Source: Micromonospora echinospora (GTDB taxonomy: Bacteria; Actinomycetota; Actinomycetes; Mycobacteriales; Micromonosporaceae). Taken from it: a DNA stretch of 64,000 bases. The position numbers were made by a program, and so were the translations under genes. The notes below the pieces were generated by a model. The model was not told the origin of the DNA, searched no databases, and was given only the letters and a program-made list of their open reading frames with translations. Below are positions 38,504 to 48,624 of this stretch, one piece after another. The stretch is taken from assembly GCF_014203425.1 (NCBI RefSeq), contig NZ_JACHJC010000001.1:3162001-3226000 (forward strand), read 5' to 3'. Numbering within the stretch: position 1 is the first letter of the stretch; each line of letters opens with the position of its first letter.

Positions 38504-40267
38504 GTGGAAGCGCAAGTGGCGAGTCCGCCCCGGTGTGATCCGGAGCCGGTGGCGTCCACGCCGGCCGTCGCCTTCCGCGTCCTCGGCCCGCTGACCCTGA
38601 CCACGGACGCCGACGCTCTGGTGCTGCCGCCGTCGAAGGTGGCCTGTCTGCTGGCGGCGCTGCTGTTGCACCCCGACGAGGTGGTGTCCGTGGCCATGCT
38701 GCAGCAGGCGATCTGGGGCGACGACCCGCCGGTCTCGGCCCGGGCCGCGTTGCAGACCTGCGCGTTGCGGTTGCGTCAACTGTTCCAGCGGCACGGGCTG
38801 ACGGCGAATGCGATAAGGACGGTGCCCGGCGGCTACCGGATCACCGCCGGCCCGCAGAGCGTCGACCTGATGCGGTTCCGTGAGCTGGTCGGCCGGACCC
38901 GCGCCGAGACGGACCCGGAGACGGAACTGGCGACGCTGGAGGAGGCGCTCGCCCTGTGGAGCGAGCCGATGCTGGCGAACGTGCCGTCGGAGGCGCTGCA
39001 CCGCGACGTCGTACCCCGGCTGAACGAGGAACGCGTCCGGGTCATCGAACGACTCTGCGACCTCAAGATCGGGTTGGGTCGTGACCGGTCGGTGCTGGTG
39101 GACCTGTGGACCGCGACCCGCCTCTATCCGGCGAACGAGCGCTTCGCCGCGAGGCTCGTCGAGGTGCTGTACCGCACCGGCCGGCAGGCCGACGCGCTCA
39201 CCGAGGTGCGCCGGATCAAGGAGCACCTCGACCACGAACTGGGCGTCGGCCCCGGCGTGGGGCTGCGGCGGCTGGAGCTGACCATCCTGCGCGGAGAGGC
39301 GCCGGCGCCGGTGGTCACGGTGACGCCCCGGCCCGTGCCGGCGGTATCCGTCCGTCCGCCCACCTCCGTCGCGGGTTTCGTCGGCCGGGCGGCGCTGTGC
39401 GGCACCCTCACCGACCGGCTGCGCGGGGGAACCCGCATCGTGGTGCTCAGCGGGCTGCCGGGCGTCGGCAAGACCGCCCTCGCCCAGCACGTCGCCGGCC
39501 TCGTCGCCGAGGACTTCCCCGGCGGCGTGCGGCAGGTGGAGCCGAACGACCCGGAAGCCGCCGCTCCCGCTGTCTCCTCCACCGGCCGCCGGCTCCTGCT
39601 GGCCGACGACGTCGCCGACGCGACGCTGGCCCGGCGGTTGCCGGAGGTGCTGGGGCCGGACGACGTGCTGCTGATGACCAGCCGGCCCAGCCTGTCCGCC
39701 CTGGTCGCCCGGCTCGGCGGCTGGCTGCACCGGGTCGAGCCGCTCGACCGGCAGGAGGCACTGGACCTGCTCGGGGTCGTGCTGGGAGCGGAACGGGTGC
39801 AGGCCGAGTCGTCGGCCGCGGCCGAGCTCGCCGCGCTCTGTGAACACCTGCCGCTGGCGCTGCGGATCGCCGCCACCCGCGTCCTGCTGCGTGCCCGGAT
39901 GAGCCTCGACGAGGCCGTCGGGTGGCTGGGCGCTGATCCGATCGGACGGCTGAGCCTGCCCGGCGACCCGGAGATGTCCCTGGCCGGCCGCCTCGACGAG
40001 GCGCTGACCCGGGCCGGCGACGTGCTCGCCGACGTCTTCCTCCGGCTGGCCGAAGCGCCGGGGACGATCACCGTCCCCGCCGCCGCCGGGCTGCTCGACG
40101 TCGACCAGGTCCGCGCCGGTGAGCTGCTCGACGACCTCGTCGACCAGAGCCTGATGGAAGAGGCCGCGGACCAGTACCGGATCCGTGGCCTGCTGCGGCG
40201 GCACGCGCACGGCGTGGCCGGCCGGAGAACGACCCCCGATCGAGTGAAGAAGGGAACCCACGGATGA
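38504..40267 (+). CDS. SARP/AfsR-type transcriptional activator with NB-ARC ATPase domain
   Basis: 587 residues. An OmpR-type winged helix (FRVLGPLTLTTDADALVLPPSK, residues about 17-105) and bacterial transcriptional activation domain (about 110-255, FRELVGRTRAETDPETELATLEEAL) define the SARP part. An NB-ARC-like ATPase follows with Walker A GLPGVGKTALAQ near residue 322 and RLLLADDVADA. The C-terminal TPR array of full AfsR proteins is missing. GTG 38504 has gggagg at 6 nt. Likely activator of the operon it sits in. It overlaps the next gene by 4 nt. Confidence 0.88.
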   Translation: MEAQVASPPRCDPEPVASTPAVAFRVLGPLTLTTDADALVLPPSKVACLLAALLLHPDEVVSVAMLQQAIWGDDPPVSARAALQTCALRLRQLFQRHGLTANAIRTVPGGYRITAGPQSVDLMRFRELVGRTRAETDPETELATLEEALALWSEPMLANVPSEALHRDVVPRLNEERVRVIERLCDLKIGLGRDRSVLVDLWTATRLYPANERFAARLVEVLYRTGRQADALTEVRRIKEHLDHELGVGPGVGLRRLELTILRGEAPAPVVTVTPRPVPAVSVRPPTSVAGFVGRAALCGTLTDRLRGGTRIVVLSGLPGVGKTALAQHVAGLVAEDFPGGVRQVEPNDPEAAAPAVSSTGRRLLLADDVADATLARRLPEVLGPDDVLLMTSRPSLSALVARLGGWLHRVEPLDRQEALDLLGVVLGAERVQAESSAAAELAALCEHLPLALRIAATRVLLRARMSLDEAVGWLGADPIGRLSLPGDPEMSLAGRLDEALTRAGDVLADVFLRLAEAPGTITVPAAAGLLDVDQVRAGELLDDLVDQSLMEEAADQYRIRGLLRRHAHGVAGRRTTPDRVKKGTHG

Positions 40268-42423
40268 GCACTGCCTACGAGACGGTGGCTCAGACCCGGC
40301 CGCGGATGCGACACGACGTGCTGTTCACCCGCACCGAGGACGGAGTGCTGTTCCACAACGCCAGCAGCGGCTTCCGGCTGTCCTCCGGCACCGCCTACCG
40401 GTTGGCGGCGCTGCTCGTGCCGCACCTGAACGGGCGCAACCGGGTCGCCGACATCTGCCGACCGCTGCCGCCCGCGCAACGCGACATGATCGGCGAGCTG
40501 GTCGACGCGCTCTACGGGCGTGGCTTCGCCCGGGACGTACCGGTCGAGGAGGACCCGGAGACGGTGCTCGACCCGGCCGTGGCGGGGGCGTTCGCCGCCC
40601 AGGTCGCCTACGTCGACCACTACGTCGACCGGCCGGCGCACCGCTTCGCCGCCTTCCGCGACACCCGGGTGGCGGTGCTCGGCGACGGTCCCGTCGCCCG
40701 GTCCTGCGCCACCGCCCTGCTGCGCAACGGCTCCGCCGGGGTGACCGTGCGGGCCACTGTCGCGCCCGGCCTCGCCGACGAGCTGGCCGCGCTGACCGAG
40801 GCGGGATGTCCGGCCACCGTCGACGAACTGCCCGACGGCGACGTCGGCTGGGCCGACCTCGACGCCGACCTCGTGGTGGTGGCGGCCGGTGACGGCGCGC
40901 CCCGCGACACGCTGCGGCTGCTCGCGACGGGGATCCCGGCCGGCCGGCTGCTCCTGCCGGCCTGGGTCTGCGGGGAACGGATGTTCGTCGGCCCGGTGCA
41001 GGGCGCAGGACACCCGGGGTGCTGGTGCTGCGCGATGAACCGGCTCACCGACAACGACGACACCGGCGCGGCAGCTGCGGTGTGGCGGGCCGCCGCCCTG
41101 CCCGCCGGGTCCGCGCCGGTCGCCGCCGGACCGGACGGGCCGCTGGCCGCGATGGTCGGCAACCTGCTCGCGTACGAGGTCTTCCGGCTCACCACCGGCG
41201 CGCTGCCCGGGGAGACCGACGGCGCGGTGATCGTGCAGCACCTGGCCTCGCTCGACGTGCTGACCGAGCCGCTGCTCACCCACCCGCGGTGCGCCTTCTG
41301 CCGGCCGGAGTCGCCGGAGCCGTCCACTGTGGATCTAGCGCTGGACGAGCCGGCCGCCGACGCCGCCGACGAGTCGGCGCGGGCCGAGGCGGCCGTGGCG
41401 CGGCTCACCGCCCACCAGCCGCTGCTCCAGCCGCACGTGGGCGTGTTCCGTCGCTACGACGACGAACGCTGGGACCAGACCCCGATCAAGATCGGCGCGG
41501 TCGACCTCACCGATCCGGGCGGTCGTCGCCGTACCGTCCACGCGTTCGACGTGCACCACGTCGCCGCGGCCCGGCTGCGGGCGCTGCGGGCCGCCGCGGT
41601 GACTGTCACCGGTCAGGCGGCCGTCCTCCGGCCGCCCGCCGCCGACGCGCCGCGCCTGGACGCCGCCCGGCTCGGCCTCGACTCCGGCTGGGCCGAGCCG
41701 GACGGGGGCGGCTGGGCGGCGGCCCGGTCACTGCTGACCGGCGCGGCGGCGGCGGTGCCGGCCGCGGTGCTGGAGCCGTTCGGCGCGGCCAACCGTGCCC
41801 GCGGCGCGGAGCCGACCCGTGCCGGCGGCGGCGCCGGCGGTGACCTCGCCGAGGCGGTGCGGTGCGGTCTGGCCTCGGCACTGGCGTACCGCGCGTTGCG
41901 TGCGGTCGTCGAGGGCCGGTCCGCCGCGCGGCAGGTACGCCTGGACACCCGCGGAGCCGATCCGGAACTGGTCTTCCTGAGCAAGTCGGCGGCGAACCTG
42001 GGGATCGCCGTGGAACTGCTCGACCTCTCCGGCGCGGCGGAGGGCGGGCTGAGCGTGCTCCTGGCCCGCTACCCCGACCAGACCGACGGCCGTTGGCGGT
42101 ACGCCCTGGCGGGTGACCCGGTCCACGCGGTCGCGGCCGGAGCGGCGCTGCGGGACGTGCTGGGCCAGGCGGCACTGCGCGCACAGGATCCGGCGATCAC
42201 CCCGGACACCGGGGACCCGCTGCTGGACGAGTTCGACGCGGGCACCCTCGCGATGGGGGACCCGACGCCGGCGGACGGCGCCGCGCTGAGCTGGTCACAG
42301 GTGCGCCAGGGGTTGCGCGAGCGGGGACACGACCTGCTGGTGGCGTCGGTGGGCGGCGCGGACCTGGCCGCCGGCGGGCTGGTCGCGGTCAAGGTGCTGC
42401 TGACCGCCCAGGAGGGCCGGTGA
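40264..42423 (+). CDS. Ocin-ThiF-like leader-peptide-binding protein (TOMM/thiopeptide F protein)
   Basis: 719 residues. An N-terminal winged-helix region (PRMRHDVLFTRTEDGVLFHN.. SGTAYRLAALLVPHLNG) resembles the RiPP recognition element; the middle is an E1/ThiF-like Rossmann domain (VAVLGDGPVARSCATALL) with two Cys pairs in CWCC near residue 254 and CAFC near 343, the structural Zn site of this family. The C-terminal third is less recognisable. In azole RiPP systems this protein binds the leader and presents the core to the YcaO enzyme. It overlaps both neighbours by 4 nt. Confidence 0.85.
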   Translation: MSTAYETVAQTRPRMRHDVLFTRTEDGVLFHNASSGFRLSSGTAYRLAALLVPHLNGRNRVADICRPLPPAQRDMIGELVDALYGRGFARDVPVEEDPETVLDPAVAGAFAAQVAYVDHYVDRPAHRFAAFRDTRVAVLGDGPVARSCATALLRNGSAGVTVRATVAPGLADELAALTEAGCPATVDELPDGDVGWADLDADLVVVAAGDGAPRDTLRLLATGIPAGRLLLPAWVCGERMFVGPVQGAGHPGCWCCAMNRLTDNDDTGAAAAVWRAAALPAGSAPVAAGPDGPLAAMVGNLLAYEVFRLTTGALPGETDGAVIVQHLASLDVLTEPLLTHPRCAFCRPESPEPSTVDLALDEPAADAADESARAEAAVARLTAHQPLLQPHVGVFRRYDDERWDQTPIKIGAVDLTDPGGRRRTVHAFDVHHVAAARLRALRAAAVTVTGQAAVLRPPAADAPRLDAARLGLDSGWAEPDGGGWAAARSLLTGAAAAVPAAVLEPFGAANRARGAEPTRAGGGAGGDLAEAVRCGLASALAYRALRAVVEGRSAARQVRLDTRGADPELVFLSKSAANLGIAVELLDLSGAAEGGLSVLLARYPDQTDGRWRYALAGDPVHAVAAGAALRDVLGQAALRAQDPAITPDTGDPLLDEFDAGTLAMGDPTPADGAALSWSQVRQGLRERGHDLLVASVGGADLAAGGLVAVKVLLTAQEGR

Positions 42424-44294
42424 GCCACATTGCCGAGACCGACGAGCTGGTCTGCGCCGGGCTGGCGCGGCTGCTGGCCGAGCGCGGCTGCCCCGCCGAG
42501 GTGGTCGCCCTGGGCGTACGCGACGAGCTGGCCGCGCCGGCAGGCCCGGCCGGTGGGCCCCGCCTGCTGGTCTACGGGCATGTGGTCCTGCTCGGCCCGG
42601 CGGCGTCCTCGGGTGCCTGCGCGACCTGCCTGGCGCGGCGCTGGCAGGCGGTGCGGCACAGTGACCTGCGGGACGCTGTCGAGTTGGGCGGTGACACCCG
42701 GGCGGCCGGCCCGTGGCCGTACGCGATCGCGCTCGTCGCGGACCTCCTGGCCGCCCTGGTCGCGGCCCGTCACGCCGACGCCCCGGCGGCGGGCGGCCCG
42801 GCCGTGGTGCTCCACGTCGACCTGCAGACCCTGCGGGTGCGCCGGGTTCCGTTGGTCGCGGACCCGGAGTGCCCGGCCTGCGGCGGCGCCGTCCCGGACA
42901 CCCGCGATCTCGCCCCGATCGAGCTGGCGTCCACCGCCAAGAGCGACCCGGCCGGTTTCCGGGGCCGGAACCTCGACGACTACGCGCTGAACGTGGAGGC
43001 CTTCGCCAACCCGGTGTGCGGGGCGCTCGGCTCGACGCTGTGGCAGGACCTGACCTCGCTGTCCACCGCGCCAGCGATCGGCTCGTTCACCCTGCGCAGC
43101 GGCCGGTACCTGCGTGAGACGCTCTACGGTGGACACACCGACGGCTTCCGTCGCAGCGCCCGCGTCGCGGTGCTGGAGGGACTGGAACGCGCCGCCGGGC
43201 TGCGCCCGCGACGTAAGCGCACGGTGGTCACCGCGACCCTGCGGGAGCTGGGCGACGACGCCCTCGACCCGCGCGAGTGCGGCGTCTACACCGACGACTT
43301 CTACCGGGCCAACCCGTATGTGCACCGCTTCGACCCGGACCGGCCGATCAGCTGGGTCTGGGGTTGGTCGCTGCGCGACCAGCGGGCCGTGCTGGTGCCC
43401 GAGGTCCTGGTCTACTACCACGCCGCCAGCGTCGAGGAACGCTTCGTCCAGGAGACCTCGAACGGGTGCGCGTCGGGCGGCTCTCTGGTGGAGGCCGTCT
43501 ACCACGGCCTGATGGAGGCGATCGAACGCGACGCGTTCCTGCTGGCCTGGTACGGCGGGCGGGCCCTGCCGGAGATCGACGCGGCCACCATCGACCGGCG
43601 GCAGACCCGGCTGATGATCGACCGGCTGGCCATGTACGGCTACCGGGCCCGGTTCTTCGACGCCCGGATGACCTTCGACATCCCGGTGGTGACAGCGGTC
43701 GCCGTGCGGGAGGACCGCGGCCTCGGCGCCCTCGCCTTCGGCGGCGGCGCGAGCCTCGACCCGCAGGCCGCCGTCACCGCGGCGCTGTGCGAGATCGCCA
43801 CCGACTCGGTGATGGTGCGGCTGCGCGCGGGCGCCGACGAACCGCGGCTGCGGACCATGGTGAACGACTTCTCCCAGGTGCGCGGCCTGCACGACCATCC
43901 GCTGCTGTACGGGCTGCCGGAGATGCGACAGCACGCCGGGTTCCTGCTGGACAACGGCCGCCCGCCGGTCGCGATGAACGAACTGTACGGGCCGGACCGT
44001 CCCGCCCCGCCGGTCTCCGCCGACCTGCGGGACGACCTGGAGTACTGCCTCGAGGCGGTCACCGGGCACGGGTTCGACGTGATCGCCGTCGACCAGAGCA
44101 CACCCGAGCAGCACGACCTGGGGCTGGCCACGGCGAGCGTGCTGGTGCCGGGCCTGCTGCCCATCGACTTCGGCTGGATGCGCCAGCGCGCGCCCCACGC
44201 GCCCCGGCTGCGTACCGCCTTCCGCGCCGCCGGACTCCTCGACCGCGACCTGCGCGACGACGAGATCCACTCCGTTCCCCACCCGTTCCCGTGA
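42420..44294 (+). CDS. YcaO cyclodehydratase 1
   Basis: ATP-dependent enzyme that turns Cys, Ser or Thr side chains of the precursor into thiazolines or oxazolines. 624 residues. The N-terminal part has two Cys pairs (CATC, CPAC). The YcaO domain starts near residue 190 with NPVCGALGSTLW and contains the ATP/Mg signature NGCASGGSLVEAVYHGLMEA then IERDAFLLAWYG (about residues 346-378). The C-terminus is PHPFP, the Pro-rich active-site tail typical of TOMM YcaO proteins. It lies downstream of its partner F protein (4-nt overlap). A second, clearly different YcaO lies 8 kb downstream. Confidence 0.93.
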   Translation: MSHIAETDELVCAGLARLLAERGCPAEVVALGVRDELAAPAGPAGGPRLLVYGHVVLLGPAASSGACATCLARRWQAVRHSDLRDAVELGGDTRAAGPWPYAIALVADLLAALVAARHADAPAAGGPAVVLHVDLQTLRVRRVPLVADPECPACGGAVPDTRDLAPIELASTAKSDPAGFRGRNLDDYALNVEAFANPVCGALGSTLWQDLTSLSTAPAIGSFTLRSGRYLRETLYGGHTDGFRRSARVAVLEGLERAAGLRPRRKRTVVTATLRELGDDALDPRECGVYTDDFYRANPYVHRFDPDRPISWVWGWSLRDQRAVLVPEVLVYYHAASVEERFVQETSNGCASGGSLVEAVYHGLMEAIERDAFLLAWYGGRALPEIDAATIDRRQTRLMIDRLAMYGYRARFFDARMTFDIPVVTAVAVREDRGLGALAFGGGASLDPQAAVTAALCEIATDSVMVRLRAGADEPRLRTMVNDFSQVRGLHDHPLLYGLPEMRQHAGFLLDNGRPPVAMNELYGPDRPAPPVSADLRDDLEYCLEAVTGHGFDVIAVDQSTPEQHDLGLATASVLVPGLLPIDFGWMRQRAPHAPRLRTAFRAAGLLDRDLRDDEIHSVPHPFP

Positions 44295-44302
44295 GGTGCG
44301 CC

Positions 44303-45898
44303 ATGACGTCCGAACCCGCCGGCTACGCCCACGCGTACGCGACGGCGATCCTGCGCCGCGGCCGGGAGCCGATGCCCCCGGCCGACTTCATCCCCGACTG
44401 GGCGGACGCGCCCCGCCGTGGCAAGTACTACCCGGACGCGGCAGCCTTTCCGCTGCCGGAACCGGCGTCGGCGGACGCCCCGCTCGACGCGGCGCTACGG
44501 CCGGACGGCGCCGCCGACGAGCCGTTCACCACGCGCCTGCTCGCCGGCATGCTGCGCGACTCCTACGGGCTGCTCGGCCGGCGGCTGGGCGTGCAGGCCA
44601 ACACCGACCTGGCCGGACTTCCCTCGTACGCGCACGCCAACTGGCACCGGGGCACCGCCTCGGGCGGCGGTCTCTACCCGTGCAGTGTCTACTGGATCGC
44701 CGGGCCGGGGGCGGGTGTCGTCCCCGGCGTCTACTACTACGCGCACGCCCGGCAGGCCATGCAACGGCTGCTGGCCGGGGACGTCACCGACCGGCTCAAC
44801 GCCGCGATCGGCCGGCCGGAGCCGGCCACCCAGTTCCTGGTGATCGGTGTCAAGTTCTGGCAGAACGCGTTCAAGTACAACAACTTCTCGTACCACGCCG
44901 TGTCGATGGACGTGGGCACCCTGTTGCAGACCTGGCGGTTGTGGGCCGGGGGCCAGGGCCGGCGGATCCGGCCGGTCCTCTGGTTCGACCAGGCCGCCGT
45001 CGCCGACCTGCTCGGCCTGGACCCCGACGCCGAGGCGCTCTTCGCCGTCGTGCCGCTCACCTGGGCGGATCACGACCGTGCCGACCGGGTCGAGGAGGCG
45101 CCACCGGGCCCGGTCCGGGTCCGGCACACCGACCGGGAACGCTCGCGTACCCGGCTCGACTTCGACATCCTGCAACGGGTCAACCGCAGCACCGCCGCCG
45201 CGGCGGTGCGGCGACCGCCGGCCGGCGCGCTCGCCGACGCCGGCGCGCTTCCGGCGCCCACCCGCGCCGGACATCTCGCGCTGCCGCCCGCGGCGCCGAT
45301 GGACATGCCGGTCGGCGCGGCCCTGGCCCGTCGGCGCAGCAGCTTCGGCCGGTTCCTGGCCGGCCGGCGAATCTCCGCCGGTCAGCTCGCCGCGCTTCTG
45401 AGCGCGACCGCCGCCACCACGGTGCCCAGTGAGATCGACGGCCCGGCGGACCGGCCGCTGGCGAAGCTCTACGCGTTCGTCAACCACGTCGACGGCGTGC
45501 CCGCCGGTGGCTACGAGTACGACCCGGGCAGCCACGCCCTGCTCCCGGTCTCCGACGGGCCACCCGGCCGGTTCCTGCAGCGCAACTACTTCCTGGCCAA
45601 CTACAACCTGGAGCAGGCCGCTGTCGTCCTGGTGCCCACCGTCCGCACCCACGCGGTGCTGGACGCCACCGGCGACCGTGGCTACAACCTCGTAAACGCC
45701 ACCGTCGGGGCGATCTCGCAGACCTTCTACACGACGGCCGCCGCGCTGCGCCTCGGCGCCGGGGTGGCGCTGGGCTTCGACAGCGTCTCCTACGTGGAGG
45801 AACTGGCGCTCGAGGACACCGGTGAGTTCCCGCTGCTGGTCATGCTGGCCGGGCACGACCGGCCAGGGCTCGGCGACTACCGCTACGAGCTGTCGTGA
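44303..45898 (+). CDS. SagB-type azoline dehydrogenase with two nitroreductase-like domains
   Basis: FMN-dependent oxidation of azolines to thiazoles or oxazoles. 531 residues, about twice a single SagB unit: the first nitroreductase-like half (about 90-275) has HRGTASGGGLYPCSVYWI and NFSYHAVSMDVGTLLQTW, the second (about 325-531) has LARRRSSFGRFLAGRRIS, VNHVDGVPAGGYEYD, NYFLANYNLEQAAVV and GYNLVNATVGAISQTFYTTAAALRLG in outline. Two halves suggest two FMN sites or one active and one structural half. ATG 44303. The FMN-controlled rib operon is only 17 kb away but not part of the cluster. Confidence 0.88.
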   Translation: MTSEPAGYAHAYATAILRRGREPMPPADFIPDWADAPRRGKYYPDAAAFPLPEPASADAPLDAALRPDGAADEPFTTRLLAGMLRDSYGLLGRRLGVQANTDLAGLPSYAHANWHRGTASGGGLYPCSVYWIAGPGAGVVPGVYYYAHARQAMQRLLAGDVTDRLNAAIGRPEPATQFLVIGVKFWQNAFKYNNFSYHAVSMDVGTLLQTWRLWAGGQGRRIRPVLWFDQAAVADLLGLDPDAEALFAVVPLTWADHDRADRVEEAPPGPVRVRHTDRERSRTRLDFDILQRVNRSTAAAAVRRPPAGALADAGALPAPTRAGHLALPPAAPMDMPVGAALARRRSSFGRFLAGRRISAGQLAALLSATAATTVPSEIDGPADRPLAKLYAFVNHVDGVPAGGYEYDPGSHALLPVSDGPPGRFLQRNYFLANYNLEQAAVVLVPTVRTHAVLDATGDRGYNLVNATVGAISQTFYTTAAALRLGAGVALGFDSVSYVEELALEDTGEFPLLVMLAGHDRPGLGDYRYELS

Positions 45899-48624
45899 CG
45901 GCGACCGTGCCCGCGCCGAGCGCGCGGACGTCCGCCGCGACCAGTGACTGGCGCACCGGCGACTGGTTCATCGCCCGGATAGCCGGGTTGCCGCTGTCCA
46001 CAGTCGACGGCCTGCGGTGCCCCCGCGCGGCCGACTGGGCCGAGGAGGTCCTCGCGCTGCGGGACCGGCTGGCCGCCGACGGCGCCCGGGTCGGCGACCT
46101 GCTGCACGACCTGATCAAGGGCAACGACGACGAGGAGGCCCGCCGCCGGCTGCTGGGCCTGCGCCGGCAGGTGCACAACAACGTGCTGCCCGCCGACCCC
46201 GGGCCGGCTCTCGCCGTGGTCGAGCGCATCCGCCCCGGGTCCGCGTCGGACCTGCGGAGGTGGCTGGCCGGCCGGCAGCGGCTGGCCCAGCTGGAACACG
46301 ACGGCACTGCCGTGTTCGCCGCCGACGTAGCCCGGTCCCGCCGGCGACTGTGGGAGCTGACCGACGAGCCCCGGCTGCGCGGCGGGCTCCAGCTCGCCTC
46401 TCCCACCCTGGACCAGCAGCTCGCCACCGGGGTCCCGGATCCGGCCCGCCCGGCGAACAAGCGTGCCCGCCGCGTCGAGCGCTCACTGCTGTCCTACCTC
46501 TATCGCACCGCCTGCAAGACCAGCCCGTTCAGCACCTTCACCGCTGTCGCGCTCGGCCGGTTCGACGACGACGCCGAGGGTCTCGGGCTGACGGTGGGGG
46601 AGCGGTGGCAGCGGCACGTGCGGCTCAACGTCGTGCTGGTCGGCCGGATCGCCGACCTGATCAGCGCCGACCCGGTGCGGCGCGGCGACCTGCCGGTGGC
46701 GCTGAGCCCGGGCTGGCGGCGTGACGCCGAGCGGATCCGCTACGTGCGGCACTGGGTGACCGCCGGCGACGACAGCGTCGCGGTCAGCTTCGACTCGGTC
46801 CGGGACGGGTTGTTCTTCCTGCGGCGCAGCGGGGTCCTCGACGAGCTGACCGCGCTGTTGCAGCGGCGGGGCACGATCCGCGGGGGCGAACTGGTCGACC
46901 GGCTGTGCGAGCTGACCGGCGCGGACCGGGCCGACGGGCAGGCGTACCTGTCCACCCTGCTGCGCCTGGGCATGCTGCGCCTGGTCGGCCTGGACGTCGA
47001 CGTGCACCGCGCCGACCCGGTCCGGGCGCTGGCCGGCGTGCTGTCCGGCCTGGACCGTCCGTGGGCGGCCCGGACCGCCGCCCGTCTCACCGCGATCGGC
47101 GAGTTCGTGGACGCCTACCGGGACGGGGACCTGGCCCGGCGGCGGCAGGTGACGCACGAGCTGCGGGCGGCGGTGCGGGCGACCATGGTGGACCTCGGCG
47201 AACCGGACCCGCAGCTGCCGCAGACCCTGCTCTACGAGGACAGCCGGATCGGCGGCGCGCCGTTGCCGGTGAGCACGTCCGCCTGGCGGCGGCTGGCCGG
47301 CGACGGGCTGGCCGCGGTGGAGCGGGTGCTGCCCGCCTTCGACCAGAACCTGCCGCACCGGATCATGTTCCACGGCTTCTTCCTGGCCCGGTTCGGCGTC
47401 GGCGGCCGGTGCGACGACCTGCTGCGTCTGGTGGAGGACTTCCACGACGACCTCTACGACCAGTACGCCTCCTACGTCTCCGGCCGCCGGTCGTTCGCCG
47501 AGGACGGCAGCTACACGCCGGAGGAGAACTGGCTGGGCCGGCCCGAGATGACCGCGCTGGACGAGGCCCGGCAGGCGTTCGCCGACCGGCTGCGCCGGCT
47601 GGTCGCGGAGGATCCGGGACGGACCGAGCTGCCGCTGCCGGACGCGCTCCTCGACGAGGTGGGCGAACTGCTCGGTGGTGCCGCCGGCGGGTTCCGCCCG
47701 CAGGGGCACTTCGTGCAGGTGGCGGCGCGCGGATCGGAGCCGCTGCTGGTGCTCAACCAGTCCTTCGGCGGGCTGTCCTTCCCGTTCAGCCGGTTCACCC
47801 ACTGTTTCGCCGGGGACGCGCCGAGTCTCGCCGAGCGGCTGCGCGCGCAGGCCCGGTCCGTCGCACCGCCGGGCGCGGTCTTCGCCGAGCTGACCGGCGG
47901 GGCGGCCACCACCAACCTCAACCTGCACGACCGGCTCACCGACCACGTCATCATCTGCCCGGGGGAGACCAGCGACGTCGAGCCGGATCGGCAGCTCACC
48001 CTCGACGACCTGCACCTGGTGCACGACCCCGACACGGACCGGGTGGTGCTGCGCTCCACCCGCCTCGACCGCGAGGTGATCCCGGTCTATCTCGGCTATC
48101 TGGTGCCGATGGCGCTGCCGCAGATCCCGCGTACCCTGCTGCTGCTCTCGCCGGCGTCGATGGTGCGGCTGGACCCGTGGCGGGGCGTGCCCGCCGGACC
48201 CGCCCGCGACGGCGTGACGACCCGGCCCCGGCTGCGCGCCGGCAACGTGGTGCTCAGCCGCCGCAGCTGGTCGGCGCGCGCCGGCGACCTGCCGCAGACC
48301 GACGACCCGGGCGCCGACGCCGAGGCGTTCCTGCGCTGGCGGCGGTGGCGGGCCGAGCACGACGTGCCGGCCCGGGTCTTCGCCACCGTCCACCCGGCCC
48401 GCGCGGCCCGCGCCGGGACCAACCCGAAACCGCAGTACGTGGACTTCGACAGCCCGCTGTCGCTGCAGGCGCTGCGGGCCTCGCTCGACGCCCCCGACGA
48501 CCGGGTGGTGCTGCGCGAGATGCTGCCGGCCGCCGACGAGTTGACGGCCCGCGGCGAGCACGGCGGCCACGTCTGTGAGCTGGCCGTGGAGACCTTCCGC
48601 ACCGACCCTGGGAGGATCCGATGA
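45895..48624 (+). CDS. Lantibiotic dehydratase N-terminal (glutamylation) protein, split LanB
   Basis: 909 residues of the LanB N-terminal type, which activates Ser/Thr of a precursor by tRNA-Glu-dependent glutamylation. Diagnostic segments: WFIARIAGLPLST, RRVERSLLSYLYRTACKTSP then FSTFTAVALGRF, FHGFFLARFGVGGRCDDLLRL, and near the end SRRSWSARAGDLPQ with RWRAEHDVPARVF and KPQYVDFDSPLSL. The elimination domain is absent here and encoded by the next gene, the split arrangement of thiopeptide (TbtB/TbtC) and goadsporin (GodF/GodG) systems. GTG start overlaps the dehydrogenase gene by 4 nt. Confidence 0.9.
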   Translation: MTATVPAPSARTSAATSDWRTGDWFIARIAGLPLSTVDGLRCPRAADWAEEVLALRDRLAADGARVGDLLHDLIKGNDDEEARRRLLGLRRQVHNNVLPADPGPALAVVERIRPGSASDLRRWLAGRQRLAQLEHDGTAVFAADVARSRRRLWELTDEPRLRGGLQLASPTLDQQLATGVPDPARPANKRARRVERSLLSYLYRTACKTSPFSTFTAVALGRFDDDAEGLGLTVGERWQRHVRLNVVLVGRIADLISADPVRRGDLPVALSPGWRRDAERIRYVRHWVTAGDDSVAVSFDSVRDGLFFLRRSGVLDELTALLQRRGTIRGGELVDRLCELTGADRADGQAYLSTLLRLGMLRLVGLDVDVHRADPVRALAGVLSGLDRPWAARTAARLTAIGEFVDAYRDGDLARRRQVTHELRAAVRATMVDLGEPDPQLPQTLLYEDSRIGGAPLPVSTSAWRRLAGDGLAAVERVLPAFDQNLPHRIMFHGFFLARFGVGGRCDDLLRLVEDFHDDLYDQYASYVSGRRSFAEDGSYTPEENWLGRPEMTALDEARQAFADRLRRLVAEDPGRTELPLPDALLDEVGELLGGAAGGFRPQGHFVQVAARGSEPLLVLNQSFGGLSFPFSRFTHCFAGDAPSLAERLRAQARSVAPPGAVFAELTGGAATTNLNLHDRLTDHVIICPGETSDVEPDRQLTLDDLHLVHDPDTDRVVLRSTRLDREVIPVYLGYLVPMALPQIPRTLLLLSPASMVRLDPWRGVPAGPARDGVTTRPRLRAGNVVLSRRSWSARAGDLPQTDDPGADAEAFLRWRRWRAEHDVPARVFATVHPARAARAGTNPKPQYVDFDSPLSLQALRASLDAPDDRVVLREMLPAADELTARGEHGGHVCELAVETFRTDPGRIR